Notes: generated from the sequence alone by a model not told the origin. A stretch of 64,000 nt of DNA from Cellvibrio sp. PSBB023 (GCF_002007605.1 NZ_CP019799.1:744001-808000); one strand, 5' to 3'. Positions 1 through 10,128 are shown, counted from the stretch's first letter. Numbers and translations: made by a program.

Positions 1-161
1 AAGTGTTACAAGGTTTTGCTCTGGCGCTGATTATCGGTATCCTTGCGGGTACTTATTCATCAGTTTATATCTGCGCCAATATCACTGCGGCTCTGGGTAT
101 TACCAAAGAAGATTTGATGCCAAAACCCAAAGAGGAAACGGAGCTGGAAGAAACTTTGTAA
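1..161 (+). CDS. secF: SecF protein-export membrane protein, C-terminal end only
   Basis: This is the last 52 codons of a gene that starts before the window. The reading frame begins at base 3 and ends with TAA at 159-161. The visible piece holds one hydrophobic helix containing the segment GFALALIIGILAGTYSS, which matches the last transmembrane helix of SecF, followed by an acidic, lysine-containing cytoplasmic tail ending KEETELEETL. SecF works with SecD in the inner membrane, using the proton gradient to help the Sec translocon release exported proteins. An 11-bp terminator follows directly, so secF is the last gene of its operon. The assignment rests on one helix and is good but not certain. 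Confidence 0.8.
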   Translation, partial: VLQGFALALIIGILAGTYSSVYICANITAALGITKEDLMPKPKEETELEETL

Positions 162-183
162 GTTCCACGTTCTTTTCCTTTCA

Positions 184-215
184 ACAACAGCGCCTACGGG
201 CGCTGTTGTCATTTT
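184..215 (+). terminator. Rho-independent terminator after secF
   Basis: A perfect 11-bp stem (184-194 with 199-209) is capped by a UACG tetraloop closed by a C-G pair, an especially stable loop, and is followed by CATTTTT. It lies 22 bases after the secF stop. Confidence 0.85.
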
Positions 216-323
216 TAGGGCATGCATATTGTGTGGTGGTGATGTGAGTGGTCGGGGCGATTGTGCAACCGGTCGATCTCGGTTATCGTCAATCTATCCA
301 GGGTATATAGATAACAAGATCCT

Positions 324-2333
324 ATGATTGAACACATCAGTTTTAGTCCGTCTTTGCAAACCAGCGATAACCTTGAGTTATTGCGTGAGACTGTTGGCCG
401 CTTCCAGCGCATTTTTAATGGTAGCGGTTATGGTTTTTGGGAGTGGAATCTGCAAACCCAGCATATTGAATGGTCAGGCGGATTCTGGGAGCGCTTGGGT
501 TATGGTGCTGAAGATGCCGAAAGCATCAGTGACTCCGCCAAGGTGTTGATGTACATGCACCCGGACGATCACGATTATGCTATCGAGGCGACACGTCAGC
601 ATTTGCGCACGGGAAAACCGCTGGATGTGTCATATCGCATCAGAACCAAGGCGGGCGATTATATTTGGACCCAGGTGCGGGCAGATTCGCTGCGCGATGA
701 AAATGGTCACGCGACCATTATGTCCGGCGTGAATTTCGATATCACCGAAATTAAAAAAGTAGAAGCGGCACTACGCGAGAGTGAGGCGCGTCAGGTGCGT
801 ATTATCCAGGCGTCCAGTGATGGTATTTGGGAGTGGTATGCTGACCGCGGCGGCTTCCATTTTTCCCATCGCTGTTGGGAACTGCTGGGCTACAACGATT
901 TGGATGATGTGCTGACGGAGGGCGAGGATCGCCTCAAAATCTGGCGCAAGCATATTTTTCCGCAAGATCTGCCTATTTTTGATAATGCCTTGATTGAGCA
1001 CATGGCAGGGCGTGCGCCCTTTGATGTTGAATACCGGTTGATCAGCCAGCAAGGCGATATTCGTTGGATTCGTGGGCGTGGTCGTGCGGTGTTCAATGAA
1101 AATGGGCAGCCGATCATGATGTCTGGCAGCAACATGGATATCACCGAAATCAAGCGCGCAGAAGAGCGTGTTATCCAGGCCAAAGAGCAGGCCGAGAAAG
1201 CCAATCGCGCCAAGTCTGAATTCCTCTCCAGCATGAGTCACGAGTTGCGCACGCCACTCAATGCCATCTTGGGATATACCCAGCTGTTTGAATACGACGG
1301 TAATCTCAGGCCCCAGCAAATCAACAATGTGCGCGAAATTCGCAAGGCTGGCGAACATCTATTGCAGCTGATAAGCGATGTATTGGACTTGGCCAAAATT
1401 GAATCGGGCAATATGACTGTATCGCTTGAGCCGGTGTTGGTATCGCGCTTGATCAGCGAATGTTTCACTCTGGTGCAGCCGCAGGCCGATGCCAAAGGAA
1501 TTCGCCTCATGGCAACTCTGGCGGAGTTCAATAATACCTATGTGGTCGCCGATAATGTGCGCGTCAAGCAAGTGTTGCTCAATCTTTTGAGCAATGCCGT
1601 TAAATACAACCATGTGGGTGGCGAGGTTGAAGTTCGGCTGGATATGCAGGACGGTCAGCAGTTGCGCATCAGCGTACGTGACACGGGGCGCGGTATTCCC
1701 TTGCAGCGTCAGAATGAAGTGTTTCAGCCGTTTAATCGCCTGAGTGCAGAAAACTCCAATATTGAAGGTTCCGGCGTAGGTTTGGTGATTACCAAGCAGC
1801 TTGTTGAAATGATGAAAGGGGTGCTCGACTTTGTCAGTGCGGAAGGGCAGGGAACCACCTTTTGGATCGATTTCCCAGTGGCGACAGAATGGAATGATGA
1901 GCCCATCAAAAAAGCATCAACCCACAAAGACTATGCACCGGCTACACTGAATGTAAAACGTCACTGCAAAGTTCTGTACGTGGAAGATAACCCCACTAAT
2001 GTACGGTTGTTGCAACAGATATTTGAGCGTTATCCGCAGCTCTCCCTGGAGATAGCTGAAGAGGCGTTTTTAGGGATTTACAAGGCGCGCAGTATTAATC
2101 CGGATTTGGTCATTCTGGACATTAACCTGCCGGGTATGGATGGTTATGAGGTATTGAGCGTATTAAAGAATGATCCCACTACGTCCTTTATTCCGGTAAT
2201 AGGGTTATCTGCCAATGCCATGCCTTACGACATAGAGCGCGGGCGCAATGCCGGTTTTTTTGACTATCTCACCAAGCCTGTGGATATCCACAAGTTGATC
2301 GATGTATTTAACAAGCTCTTGCAGGACGGGTAG
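324..2333 (+). CDS. PAS-PAS hybrid sensor histidine kinase with C-terminal receiver
   Basis: A 669-residue soluble hybrid kinase with no transmembrane segment, so it probably senses a cytoplasmic signal. Two PAS_3/PAC-type domains come first (about residues 25-145 and 155-280); each ends with a match to FDITEIK or MDITEIK. A HisKA domain follows with the phospho-acceptor His306 in SSMSHELRTPLNA. The ATPase domain has the N box (Asn424 in LLNLLSNAVKY) and glycine boxes DTGRGIP and GSGVGL. A receiver domain (about 548-667) carries Asp599 in LVILDINLPGMDGYE. The gene stands alone between two operons, with no partner regulator beside it, so phosphotransfer to a distant HPt protein or within the protein is likely. 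The ATG at 324 has only a weak ribosome binding site. The signal and output are unknown. Confidence 0.9.
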   Translation: MIEHISFSPSLQTSDNLELLRETVGRFQRIFNGSGYGFWEWNLQTQHIEWSGGFWERLGYGAEDAESISDSAKVLMYMHPDDHDYAIEATRQHLRTGKPLDVSYRIRTKAGDYIWTQVRADSLRDENGHATIMSGVNFDITEIKKVEAALRESEARQVRIIQASSDGIWEWYADRGGFHFSHRCWELLGYNDLDDVLTEGEDRLKIWRKHIFPQDLPIFDNALIEHMAGRAPFDVEYRLISQQGDIRWIRGRGRAVFNENGQPIMMSGSNMDITEIKRAEERVIQAKEQAEKANRAKSEFLSSMSHELRTPLNAILGYTQLFEYDGNLRPQQINNVREIRKAGEHLLQLISDVLDLAKIESGNMTVSLEPVLVSRLISECFTLVQPQADAKGIRLMATLAEFNNTYVVADNVRVKQVLLNLLSNAVKYNHVGGEVEVRLDMQDGQQLRISVRDTGRGIPLQRQNEVFQPFNRLSAENSNIEGSGVGLVITKQLVEMMKGVLDFVSAEGQGTTFWIDFPVATEWNDEPIKKASTHKDYAPATLNVKRHCKVLYVEDNPTNVRLLQQIFERYPQLSLEIAEEAFLGIYKARSINPDLVILDINLPGMDGYEVLSVLKNDPTTSFIPVIGLSANAMPYDIERGRNAGFFDYLTKPVDIHKLIDVFNKLLQDG

Positions 2334-2513
2334 TTACTTGCCAGCCAAATACTGCTCTGTTTGAGGGTGCCGTTTTTTTATTTCTTGGCATGTCTCTTTG
2401 CCGTTTTTCGGGGATGGCTTGTGGCTCATCCCGTCAGGCTCTGTTCTCCGTGGTTGCATAACAGTTAATTAATGCAAATTTATGAGGTGTTTGGCCATCT
2501 GACCACTATTATT

Positions 2514-2541
2514 CCAAAAATGAACATTTGTTCATTTTTGG
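2514..2541. promoter_or_regulatory. Perfect 12+4+12 palindrome, probable TetR operator of the efflux operon
   Basis: CCAAAAATGAAC (2514-2525) and GTTCATTTTTGG (2530-2541) are exact reverse complements around an ATTT centre. The site lies about 75 bases before the adaptor start, in the only intergenic space of an operon that ends with its own TetR gene. TetR-family pump repressors usually bind such a palindrome in front of their pump genes. No U-run follows, which argues against a terminator. Confidence 0.7.
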
Positions 2542-2614
2542 GCGTGTTTCCCTTCCCGGTATTGATTGTTGTGTCCTGATCCAGATTATGGTCGCGACCT
2601 GTTTAAAGGAGTTC

Positions 2615-3793
2615 ATGATGTTATCCAATCCCTTTTCCTCTGTTGCTGGACGCTATTCGTTATTTGCGGCTGCCGGCTTGGTTGCCCTGTGTTTGTCAGG
2701 TTGTGATAACTCCACATCCGGCGCGGGTATGACCCCACCGGGTGCCCCGGAAGTGAGCGTGATTGAAGTTGCTGCCAGTGATGTGCCTCTGCAGACTGAA
2801 TTGCCTGGCCGTACTTCGGCCTACCGAAAAGCAGAAGTGCGTCCTCAGGTGGGCGGTATTATCCAGAAGCGTCTGTTTACCGAAGGGGCTGAAATTAAAG
2901 CGGGCAGTGCGCTCTATCAAATAGATCCAGCTACTTATCAGGCGGCGCTGACCAGTGCACAGGCTGAGTTGTCGCGCAGCCAGGCAACGCTTGCGGCGGC
3001 AGCGGCTCGCGAATCCCGCTACAAGAATTTGGTTGCTGCTAAAGCCATTAGCCAACAGGATTACGACGATGCCTTAGCCACGTTGAATCAGGCCAAGGCT
3101 GGTGTTGCGGTTGCCAAATCCGCGGTTGAAAACGCTACGATTAATTTGAGATATACCCGTGTATTAGCACCTATTGATGGCGTTATCAGTAAATCAGCCG
3201 TTACCGAAGGTGCTTTGGTCAGTGCCGGTCAGGCGGATGTATTGGCCAGTATCCTGCAGCTTGACCCTATTTATGTAGATGTTTCCCAATCTGCCGAGGA
3301 GTTGTTGCAACTGCGTCGTCAGATGAGGAGCGGTCAGGTCACTGTGGCAGATAGCGCCAAGGTGCGTCTGATTCTGGATGATGGCAGTGTGTATGAGCAC
3401 GAAGGGCAGTTGCAGTTTGCCGAGGTCGGGGTGAATGAGTCGACCGGCACGGTTAATTTGCGGGCGCAATTCCCTAATCCTGATCGTTTGTTGCTCCCTG
3501 GAATGTTTGTGCGTGCCCAAGTGGATGAAGGTGTACGCAGCAATACCATTCTGGTGTCTCAGCGCGGTATTGCACGCGATCGCACCGGAAGTGCGACAGC
3601 CATGGTGGTGAATGCAGAGGGGATTGTTGAGCAGCGCCAACTGACAACCGGGCGCGCTATTGGTGATCAGTGGTTGATTCTAGATGGTTTGGCTGTAGGC
3701 GATAAGGTGATTGTGGAAGGTTTGCAAAAAGTGAAACCAGGAATTCCGGTTAAGGCTGTTCCAGCATCCAGCACCAAGGCTTCCGGGGAGTAA
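2615..3793 (+). CDS. RND efflux periplasmic adaptor, AcrA/MexA type lipoprotein
   Basis: A 392-residue membrane-fusion protein that links an RND pump to an outer-membrane channel. The start at 2615 (or ATG 2618) follows the ribosome binding site AAAGGAG at 2605-2611; a longer frame from 2528 would begin inside the operator palindrome and lacks a binding site. The N terminus is a lipoprotein signal peptide with lipobox LSGC, so the mature protein is lipid-anchored in the periplasm. The barrel-sandwich segment, an alpha-hairpin rich in Ala, Gln and Leu, and the [13 protein letters not shown] lipoyl half follow the AcrA order. The pump gene begins 5 bases after the stop. Family assignment is firm; substrates cannot be read from sequence. 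Confidence 0.93.
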   Translation: MMLSNPFSSVAGRYSLFAAAGLVALCLSGCDNSTSGAGMTPPGAPEVSVIEVAASDVPLQTELPGRTSAYRKAEVRPQVGGIIQKRLFTEGAEIKAGSALYQIDPATYQAALTSAQAELSRSQATLAAAAARESRYKNLVAAKAISQQDYDDALATLNQAKAGVAVAKSAVENATINLRYTRVLAPIDGVISKSAVTEGALVSAGQADVLASILQLDPIYVDVSQSAEELLQLRRQMRSGQVTVADSAKVRLILDDGSVYEHEGQLQFAEVGVNESTGTVNLRAQFPNPDRLLLPGMFVRAQVDEGVRSNTILVSQRGIARDRTGSATAMVVNAEGIVEQRQLTTGRAIGDQWLILDGLAVGDKVIVEGLQKVKPGIPVKAVPASSTKASGE

Positions 3794-3798
3794 GACGT

Positions 3799-6700
3799 AT
3801 GGCCAAGTTTTTTATTGATCGCCCGGTATTTGCCTGGGTTATTTCTATCATCATCATGCTGGCGGGGGCCTTGTCCATCTTCAAGCTCCCGGTTGCCCAG
3901 TACCCTGAAGTGGCGCCACCTGCGGTCAGTATCAGTGCTTCTTACCCTGGAGCATCTGCGCAAACGGTGCAGGATACGGTAATCCAGATTATTGAGCAGG
4001 GCTTAACCGGTATCGACAATGTGCAGTATATGTCGTCGACCAGTGAGTCCAGTGGTCGCGGTGAAGTGACACTGACCTTTTTGGCGGGCACTGACCCGGA
4101 TATCGCCCAGGTGCAGGTGCAAAATAAACTGCAAACAGCTATGCCATTGTTGCCGCAAGAGGTGCAGCAGCAGGGAATTCGGGTGACGAAATCCTCCGCA
4201 GGTTTCCTGATGGTTATCGGCTTTGTGTCAGCTGACGGTCGGATGGATAAGTACGATATCGCGGACTATGTTGCCGCAAACGTGCAGGATCAGCTGAGTC
4301 GTGTAAACGGCGTTGGCCAGATCACCCTGTTTGGCTCGCAATATGCGATGCGTATCTGGCTTGATGCCAACAAACTCGCGACCTACAACCTCACCAGTAC
4401 CGATGTGGCCAGCGCGATTCGTGCGCAAAATGCGCAAATTGCAGCGGGTGAATTGGGTGGTACACCATCGTTACCCGGTCAGGAAATTAACGCCAGTATT
4501 GTGGTGCAAACGCGCCTGTCTACACCGGCAGAGTTTGGCAATATTTTGCTGCGGGTGAATCAGGATGGCTCGCAAATCCGTTTGGGCGATGTTGCCCGCA
4601 TTGAATTGGGTGGCGAAAACTACCAATTTGAAACTGAGTACAACAATCGTCCAGCGGCAGGTATTGCGATTACGCTCGCATCCGGTGCCAATGCGCTGGA
4701 TACCGCTAATGCAGTTCGTCAGCGTATTGCAGAGTTGCAGGGCTTTTTCCCCCAAGGGTTGGAGATTGTTTACCCCTACGACACCACGCCATTTGTAAAA
4801 CTCTCGATTGAGTCGGTAGTGCATACGCTGATTGAGGCAATCATCCTGGTGTTTTTGGTGATGTACCTGTTCTTGCAGAACTTCCGTGCCACCTTGATTC
4901 CTACCATCGCTGTGCCTGTTGTCTTGTTAGGTACTTTTGCGGTGCTGTCCGTCTTTGGTTTCTCGATCAATACCCTGACCATGTTTGCGATGGTGTTGGC
5001 TATCGGTCTGTTGGTGGATGACGCGATTGTCGTGGTTGAAAACGTTGAGCGGGTAATGGCCGAAGAAGGGCTCTCGCCGCGCGAGGCAACGCGTAAATCC
5101 ATGCAGCAGATTACTGGCGCCTTGATTGGTATTGCTCTGGTGTTGTCGGCGGTGTTCGTGCCTATGGCCTTTTTTGGCGGTTCCACCGGCGTTATTTATC
5201 GCCAGTTTTCGATCACTATTGTGTCAGCGATGGTGCTGTCGGTGATTGTAGCGCTCACGCTCACCCCCGCACTTTGTGCCACGTTGCTCAAGCCAGTGAG
5301 TCACGATCATTATGAAAAAGGTGGTTTTTTCGGTTGGTTTAATCGCAACTTCAATCGGGCAACCAATGGGTATCAACGTAGCGTGGGTGGCATGCTCGGT
5401 AAAACCCGCCGTTACATGCTGATTTACGGTGCGATTGTGATTGCGCTGGGGGTCTTGTTTATGCGCTTGCCCAGCTCATTTTTACCCGATGAAGATCAGG
5501 GCATTATGTTTACCCAAATGACCTTGCCCGTGGGCGCGACTAAAGAGCGTTCGATGGTGGTGATGGATCAGGTGGAAAAATACTATCTGGAAAACGAATC
5601 AGATAATGTTCGCTCGGTCTTTTCGGTTATCGGCTTCAGTTTTAGTGGTCGCGGCCAAAACAACGGCATCGCCTTTGTGGGCATGAAAGATTGGAGCGAG
5701 CGTACTGATGACTCCCAGCATGTGCAGAGTGTTGCGGCGCGGGCGATGGGTGCTTTCTCGAAGATTAAAGACGCCATGGTTTTCCCCTTTGTTCCGCCAG
5801 CGATTACGCAGCTCGGCACCTCGTCCGGCTTTAACCTCCAACTGCAGGACTTGGGTGGCTTGGGTCATGAGGCGATGATGCAGGCGCGTAACCAACTGCT
5901 GGGTATGGCAGCGCAGGATGCACGATTGGTAGGCGTGCGCCCCAATGGGCAGGAGGATAATCCGCAGTTCAAACTGGACGTGAATCAGGAAAAAGCGGCA
6001 GCACTGGGGGTTTCACTTAGCGATATCAATTCCATTTTCTCCACTGTGTGGGCAGCGTCCTACGTCAATGACTTTATTGATAAAGGGCGTGTGAAAAAGG
6101 TTTATATGCAAGGTGATGCTCAATACCGCATGCTGCCGGAGGATGTTAAAAACTGGTATGCCCGCAATAATAAAGGCGAAATGGTGCCATTCTCCGCGTT
6201 TACCTCAGGGCGTTGGATTTATGGTTCGCCGCGTCTTGAACGCTACAACGGTGTGCCATCGCTCAATATTATCGGCCAGGGCGCTCCGGGCGTAAGCTCG
6301 GGTGATGCCATGCTTGCGGTGGAGGAAATTATCGCCAAGTTGCCAGCCGGTATTGGCTATCAGTGGACGGGTATGTCTTTGCAGGAGCGTGAGTCCGGTA
6401 ATCAGGCGCCGCTGCTCTATGCCTTGTCGATTCTGATTGTATTTCTCTGTTTGGCAGCACTTTACGAGAGCTGGTCGGTGCCTTTCGCCGTGATTCTCGT
6501 GGTGCCGCTAGGGATTATCGGGGCGGTGTTGTTTGCGATGGCGCGCGGCTTATCCAACGATGTGTATTTCCAGGTAGGCTTGCTAACCACTATCGGGCTG
6601 GCGGCCAAAAACGCCATCCTGATTGTCGAGTTCGCCAAAGCGCTCTATGAACAGGGGATGGATTTGGTGCAAGCAACTATGGAAGCGGTGCGTATGCGGT

Positions 6701-6936
6701 TGCGTCCTATCATCATGACATCCCTGGCATTTATGTTGGGTGTGACACCGCTGGTGATTAGCACCGGTGCTGGCTCCGGTAGCCAGAATGCGATTGGTAC
6801 AGGTGTATTTGGCGGCATGTTCTCTGCAACGGTCCTGGCTATTTTCTTTGTACCGGTCTTTTTCGTGGTGGTGTTTCGCTTGGCGCAGCGCTGGTTCCCA
6901 GCGCCTCCTCGCACAGACGAGTCGGTCAAAGAATGA
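3799..6936 (+). CDS. RND multidrug efflux pump, AcrB/MexB type (HAE1 family)
   Basis: At 1045 residues it has the length of AcrB. It begins [14 protein letters not shown], the typical first helix of HAE1 pumps, and has twelve membrane segments with two large periplasmic loops. The proton-relay aspartates are Asp407 and Asp408 in [13 protein letters not shown], and the relay lysine is Lys937 in [13 protein letters not shown]. It would export hydrophobic drugs from periplasm and membrane with the adaptor encoded just upstream. GGGGAG at 3785-3790 is its ribosome binding site. No outer-membrane channel gene is present here, so the complex probably borrows a TolC/OprM-like protein encoded elsewhere. 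Its stop overlaps the start of the tetR gene as ATGA. Confidence 0.96.
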   Translation: MAKFFIDRPVFAWVISIIIMLAGALSIFKLPVAQYPEVAPPAVSISASYPGASAQTVQDTVIQIIEQGLTGIDNVQYMSSTSESSGRGEVTLTFLAGTDPDIAQVQVQNKLQTAMPLLPQEVQQQGIRVTKSSAGFLMVIGFVSADGRMDKYDIADYVAANVQDQLSRVNGVGQITLFGSQYAMRIWLDANKLATYNLTSTDVASAIRAQNAQIAAGELGGTPSLPGQEINASIVVQTRLSTPAEFGNILLRVNQDGSQIRLGDVARIELGGENYQFETEYNNRPAAGIAITLASGANALDTANAVRQRIAELQGFFPQGLEIVYPYDTTPFVKLSIESVVHTLIEAIILVFLVMYLFLQNFRATLIPTIAVPVVLLGTFAVLSVFGFSINTLTMFAMVLAIGLLVDDAIVVVENVERVMAEEGLSPREATRKSMQQITGALIGIALVLSAVFVPMAFFGGSTGVIYRQFSITIVSAMVLSVIVALTLTPALCATLLKPVSHDHYEKGGFFGWFNRNFNRATNGYQRSVGGMLGKTRRYMLIYGAIVIALGVLFMRLPSSFLPDEDQGIMFTQMTLPVGATKERSMVVMDQVEKYYLENESDNVRSVFSVIGFSFSGRGQNNGIAFVGMKDWSERTDDSQHVQSVAARAMGAFSKIKDAMVFPFVPPAITQLGTSSGFNLQLQDLGGLGHEAMMQARNQLLGMAAQDARLVGVRPNGQEDNPQFKLDVNQEKAAALGVSLSDINSIFSTVWAASYVNDFIDKGRVKKVYMQGDAQYRMLPEDVKNWYARNNKGEMVPFSAFTSGRWIYGSPRLERYNGVPSLNIIGQGAPGVSSGDAMLAVEEIIAKLPAGIGYQWTGMSLQERESGNQAPLLYALSILIVFLCLAALYESWSVPFAVILVVPLGIIGAVLFAMARGLSNDVYFQVGLLTTIGLAAKNAILIVEFAKALYEQGMDLVQATMEAVRMRLRPIIMTSLAFMLGVTPLVISTGAGSGSQNAIGTGVFGGMFSATVLAIFFVPVFFVVVFRLAQRWFPAPPRTDESVKE

Positions 6937-7523
6937 GTTCGGCTATCACCCAAAACAAACGTGAGGTGATACTGGAGGCCACCTTGGCCTTACTGGCGAG
7001 CCGTGGTTTCCACGGCTTCTCCATCCGCGATGTTGCCAAAGAAGCGGGGGTTGCCACAGGCACTGTGTATTTGTACTTTGAGGATCGCGAGGATCTGATT
7101 AAAAACTTGCACAGCCAAATTATTGAAACCGTCAGCCAGGAAGTCTTTGTCACTGTCGGTCAGGAGGAATCCTTGTATCAGCAGTTTCAGGGGATGTGTC
7201 GGCGGTTTTGGGGGTTGTTCCAACAGCAGCCGGAGATGATTTTAAGCAAGGGGCAATTTGATCACTTGCCAGCGGACTCGTTGCGCAGTCGTCACGAAGA
7301 GGCAAAAGTGGTGTTAGCACCGCTGTTCACCTTTTTTATTCGCGGGCGTGAGCAGCAGGTCTTAAAGGATTTTCCGGATGAAATTTTATTCTCGTTAGCC
7401 TTTGAACCCTATTTTGAAATTGCGCGTAAATCCCTTCAGGGGTTTGTTCGTGTTGATGATCAAATGCTGGAACAAATTATCAGTGCCAGTTGGGATGCTA
7501 TTGCAAAAAAACCTGTAGGCTGA
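6933..7523 (+). CDS. TetR/AcrR-family repressor of the efflux operon
   Basis: A 196-residue TetR regulator. The N-terminal helix-turn-helix (about residues 25-60) contains [19 protein letters not shown], a clear TetR signature; the rest would be a helical ligand-binding and dimerisation domain. The ATG at 6933 overlaps the pump stop codon by four bases, so it is translationally coupled and co-transcribed with the pump. That arrangement makes it a self-limiting repressor that accumulates with its target; most AcrR-type regulators are divergent instead. The likely operator is the palindrome at 2514-2541. The inducing ligand is unknown. Confidence 0.92.
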   Translation: MSSAITQNKREVILEATLALLASRGFHGFSIRDVAKEAGVATGTVYLYFEDREDLIKNLHSQIIETVSQEVFVTVGQEESLYQQFQGMCRRFWGLFQQQPEMILSKGQFDHLPADSLRSRHEEAKVVLAPLFTFFIRGREQQVLKDFPDEILFSLAFEPYFEIARKSLQGFVRVDDQMLEQIISASWDAIAKKPVG

Positions 7524-7534
7524 GCGGCGTCATT

Positions 7535-7582
7535 CAGTAATAAAAACGGCGAGTCATTCCTGGCTCGCCGTTTTTATTACTG
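7535..7582. terminator. Bidirectional terminator between tetR and suhB
   Basis: A perfect 19-bp stem (7535-7553 with 7564-7582) with a 10-base loop. The GC core CGGCGAG/CTCGCCG is flanked by A5 on one side and T5 on the other, so it has a U-tract in both directions. It separates the convergent tetR and suhB genes. Confidence 0.93.
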
Positions 7583-7604
7583 GATTCGGATAATCGACAT
7601 CACT

Positions 7605-8408
7605 TTATTTCAAGTGACCAAGATTTTTCTGCACGATTTGCAGGATTGGCTTAAATACCTTGGGCGCTCCGCACACTATGTGGCCAGTTTCCAAATAATC
7701 TGCACCGCCATTAAAGTCGCTGATCAAGCCGCCTGCTTCTTTAACCAGCAAAATGCCGCCAGCAATATCCCATTCGTTTAAATTCATTTCCCAGAAGGCA
7801 TCAAAACGGCCCGCTGCGACATAAGCCAAATCCAGCGCCGCAGAACCACAGCGACGAATACCGGAGGTTTGTCCGGCAATTTCCTGTACACAGGCGAGGT
7901 AGGGGCCAATGTGTTCTAGTGCATAACCGCTGAATGGAATACCGGTGCCAATCAGCGCGCCTTCAAGGTTGCGACGAGTAGAAACACGCAAACGGCGACC
8001 ATTCAGTGCTGCACCACGGCCGCGGCTGGCGGTAAATTCTTCGCGTTTAATCGGGTCGATAACAACGGCGTGTTCGATCTGGCCTTTGTATTTGCAAGCG
8101 ATGGAGATAGAGAAGTGAGGAACCCCATGAATAAAATTGGTGGTGCCGTCCAGCGGGTCAATAATCCATTCGTAGTCAGGATTCTTACCAGGCTGATGGC
8201 CGCCTTCTTCACCGCGGATGCTGTGATCGGGGTAGGCTTTACGGAGGTGGTAAATGATTTCTTTTTCCGCGGCTTTATCAACTTCAGTGACATAGTCGTT
8301 GCGGCTTTTGGTTTCGATTGTCAGCAAATCAACGCGTTCAAAGGCGCGTTCAATCAATTCGGCAGCTTTGCGACCAGCGCGCAAAGCAATCGTTAACATG
8401 GGTTCCAT
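7605..8408 (-). CDS. suhB: Inositol-1-monophosphatase family protein SuhB
   Basis: With the ATG at 8408 the protein is 267 residues, the same length as E. coli SuhB, and starts MEPMLTIALRAGRKAAEL as the family does; a longer frame to 8525 adds unconserved sequence. Magnesium-binding residues are visible: Glu67 in RGEEGG, Asp84 and Asp87 in IDPLDGTTN, and the distal motif WDIAGG. The enzyme hydrolyses inositol 1-phosphate. In E. coli SuhB also joins the rRNA antitermination complex with NusA, and that may be its main role here too (family knowledge, not visible in sequence). Transcription diverges from trmJ. Confidence 0.95.
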   Translation of the reverse strand: MEPMLTIALRAGRKAAELIERAFERVDLLTIETKSRNDYVTEVDKAAEKEIIYHLRKAYPDHSIRGEEGGHQPGKNPDYEWIIDPLDGTTNFIHGVPHFSISIACKYKGQIEHAVVIDPIKREEFTASRGRGAALNGRRLRVSTRRNLEGALIGTGIPFSGYALEHIGPYLACVQEIAGQTSGIRRCGSAALDLAYVAAGRFDAFWEMNLNEWDIAGGILLVKEAGGLISDFNGGADYLETGHIVCGAPKVFKPILQIVQKNLGHLK

Positions 8409-8526
8409 AAAGCACCAATTAATGGGCTGCTGCAGTATCACTGTTGATACGCGCGGGCCAGATTGTTCAGGGGGTGGGGATTGTAAAAGAGCGCGGCCGC
8501 AGGTGTCATAAGTACCTCTCGCCAAG

Positions 8527-8590
8527 GGCGCGCAGTATAGCGGTAAGTCGTCACTAGAGGCTAGTCATAAGTGACTGTATACTGCGCGCC
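8527..8590. promoter_or_regulatory. Mirrored -10 elements of the divergent suhB and trmJ promoters
   Basis: The 13-base arm at 8527-8539 is the exact reverse complement of TATACTGCGCGCC at 8578-8590. Each arm reads outward as a -10 hexamer (TATACT) followed by a GC-rich discriminator, one towards suhB and one towards trmJ. The -35 regions would fall in the 38 bases between the arms but no good hexamer is visible. Confidence 0.55.
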
Positions 8591-8639
8591 TTTTTGTTAA
8601 TTGCGCCTGTTGTTGCGCGCCAGTCACCGAGAATTGCCT

Positions 8640-9479
8640 ATGTCAGCCCAGCCTTTTGCCAACATCCGTATCGTTTTGGTTAACACCAGTCACCCCGGCA
8701 ATATCGGCGGCGCGGCGCGGGCGATGAAAAATATGGGCTTGTTGCGCCTGTATTTGGTCGCCCCGCAGGAATACCCATCAGATAAAGCCGTATGGCGCTC
8801 CGCCGGTGCAACAGATGTGCTGGACAATGCCGTTGTCGTTGAGACACTGGATGAAGCGATTGCCGGGTGCAGCCTGGTGGTGGGTACCAGCGCCCGCGAA
8901 CGTCGTATCCCCTGGCCCTTGCTTGATCCGCGCCAATGCGGTGAGAGTGTCTGGGCAGAGGCGGCCAGCCATGAGGTGGCGTTGGTGTTTGGTCGCGAAG
9001 ATCGCGGCTTGACCAATGAGGAACTGCACAAGTGCAACTATCATGTGCATATCCCCGCCAACCCTGACTATAGCTCGCTTAATCTGGCAACCGCCGTGCA
9101 GGTAATTAGCTACGAAATTCGTATGGCTTACCTATTAGCTGCAGAAGGAAAGACTTTGCCCCAGCATCAATGGGATATGCCCCCCGTTGAAGCCCAGGCG
9201 ATGGAGAGTTACTACGAGCATTTGGAGCAAACTCTGGCCGAATTGGACTTTCTGGATCGCGACAACCCCAAACAGACCATGACCCGGTTACGTCGCCTTT
9301 ATAACCGTATTCGCATGGATCAAATGGAGCTGAATATTCTGCGAGGTGTGCTGACCGCAGTGCAAAATTATGTCCATTACAGCGGGAAAGTGATGACCAA
9401 GTTTGGTCTCAAACCTGGCTTGGATAGCATGCGCGACCTCACCAAAGAGGTCAAACCGAGAGATAAATCGGCTGAATAG
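8640..9479 (+). CDS. trmJ: tRNA (cytidine/uridine-32-2'-O)-methyltransferase TrmJ
   Basis: A SpoU-class (SPOUT) methyltransferase of 279 residues from the ATG at 8640; a TTG at 8601 would add unconserved residues. Seen in the sequence are RIVLVNTSHPGNIGGAARAM (SpoU motif 1), ALVFGREDRGLTNEEL (motif 2) and IPANPDYSSLNLATAVQV (motif 3), which together form the trefoil knot that binds S-adenosylmethionine. It methylates the 2'-OH of position 32 in the tRNA anticodon loop. It lies directly before iscR, an adjacency common in gammaproteobacteria, but iscR has its own promoter. Confidence 0.94.
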   Translation: MSAQPFANIRIVLVNTSHPGNIGGAARAMKNMGLLRLYLVAPQEYPSDKAVWRSAGATDVLDNAVVVETLDEAIAGCSLVVGTSARERRIPWPLLDPRQCGESVWAEAASHEVALVFGREDRGLTNEELHKCNYHVHIPANPDYSSLNLATAVQVISYEIRMAYLLAAEGKTLPQHQWDMPPVEAQAMESYYEHLEQTLAELDFLDRDNPKQTMTRLRRLYNRIRMDQMELNILRGVLTAVQNYVHYSGKVMTKFGLKPGLDSMRDLTKEVKPRDKSAE

Positions 9480-9523
9480 CCCAATAAAATCAAAAGGATA
9501 GTAGGGCTGGCCGATAATGGGTG

Positions 9524-9561
9524 TTGGAAAAACGCTAATACCTGAGTAAAATAGTCGGAAT
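9524..9561 (+). promoter_or_regulatory. iscR-suf operon promoter with overlapping type-1 IscR site
   Basis: TTGGAA (9524-9529), a 17-base spacer and TAAAAT (9547-9552) form a good sigma-70 promoter. From about 9538 to 9561 the sequence ATACCTGAGTAAAATAGTCGG fits the type-1 IscR box pattern (ATA..YTGA....TA.TCGG.AT) and covers the -10, so [2Fe-2S]-IscR binding would block the promoter. The iscR start is about 80 bases downstream. Confidence 0.72.
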
Positions 9562-9639
9562 TAAATCGGCGGGCGATTATTATCCGCTATCGCTAACCAC
9601 GCCTTCCACTGGCGCCTTGTTGCTACGGGGTTCAGCTGC

Positions 9640-10128
9640 ATGAGACTCACCACCAAAGGACGTTATGCCGTGACGGCAATGCTGGACCTGGCACTGCACA
9701 GTGATCAGGGGCCTGTCAGCCTCGCGGATATCTCTGTACGACAGGGCATTTCCCTGTCGTATCTGGAGCAACTTTTCGCCCGTTTGCGTCAATTCAAATT
9801 AGTGAAAAGCGTGCGTGGCCCGGGCGGTGGTTATCAGTTGATGGGTAGCACAACAGAGATCTCCGTTGCGCAAGTGGTCGATGCCGTCAGTGAATCCCTG
9901 GATGCAACTCGCTGTGAAGGAAAAGGTAACTGTCATGAGGGCGAGGTGTGTTTAACCCATCATTTGTGGGAAAACCTGAGTGAGCAAATCCACCGTTTCC
10001 TCAGCGACATCACTCTCGCTGATCTGGTGGCCCGCAAGGATATTCGCGCCGTCAGTGAGCGCCAGAATCAGCGGCTTTTATCGGCCCAACATGACAACAG
10101 CCATATTGCGGTGAGTGAAATTAATTAA
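9640..10128 (+). CDS. iscR: Iron-sulfur cluster regulator IscR (Rrf2 family)
   Basis: A 162-residue Rrf2-family regulator. The N-terminal winged helix starts [19 protein letters not shown]. The cluster-binding cysteines are at positions 92, 98 and 104 ([20 protein letters not shown]), the same numbers as in E. coli IscR, and His108, close to the His107 ligand, is also present. As a [2Fe-2S] protein it represses its own operon when clusters are plentiful, and as apoprotein it can act at other sites. It is the first gene of the iscS-suf operon and a matching site covers its promoter. Confidence 0.96.
   Translation: MRLTTKGRYAVTAMLDLALHSDQGPVSLADISVRQGISLSYLEQLFARLRQFKLVKSVRGPGGGYQLMGSTTEISVAQVVDAVSESLDATRCEGKGNCHEGEVCLTHHLWENLSEQIHRFLSDITLADLVARKDIRAVSERQNQRLLSAQHDNSHIAVSEIN

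Noticed and set aside
2528..2614. Longer reading frame for the RND adaptor from ATG 2528
   Set aside because: It would begin inside the operator palindrome and has no ribosome binding site; the ATG at 2615/2618 has AAAGGAG and a proper lipoprotein signal.
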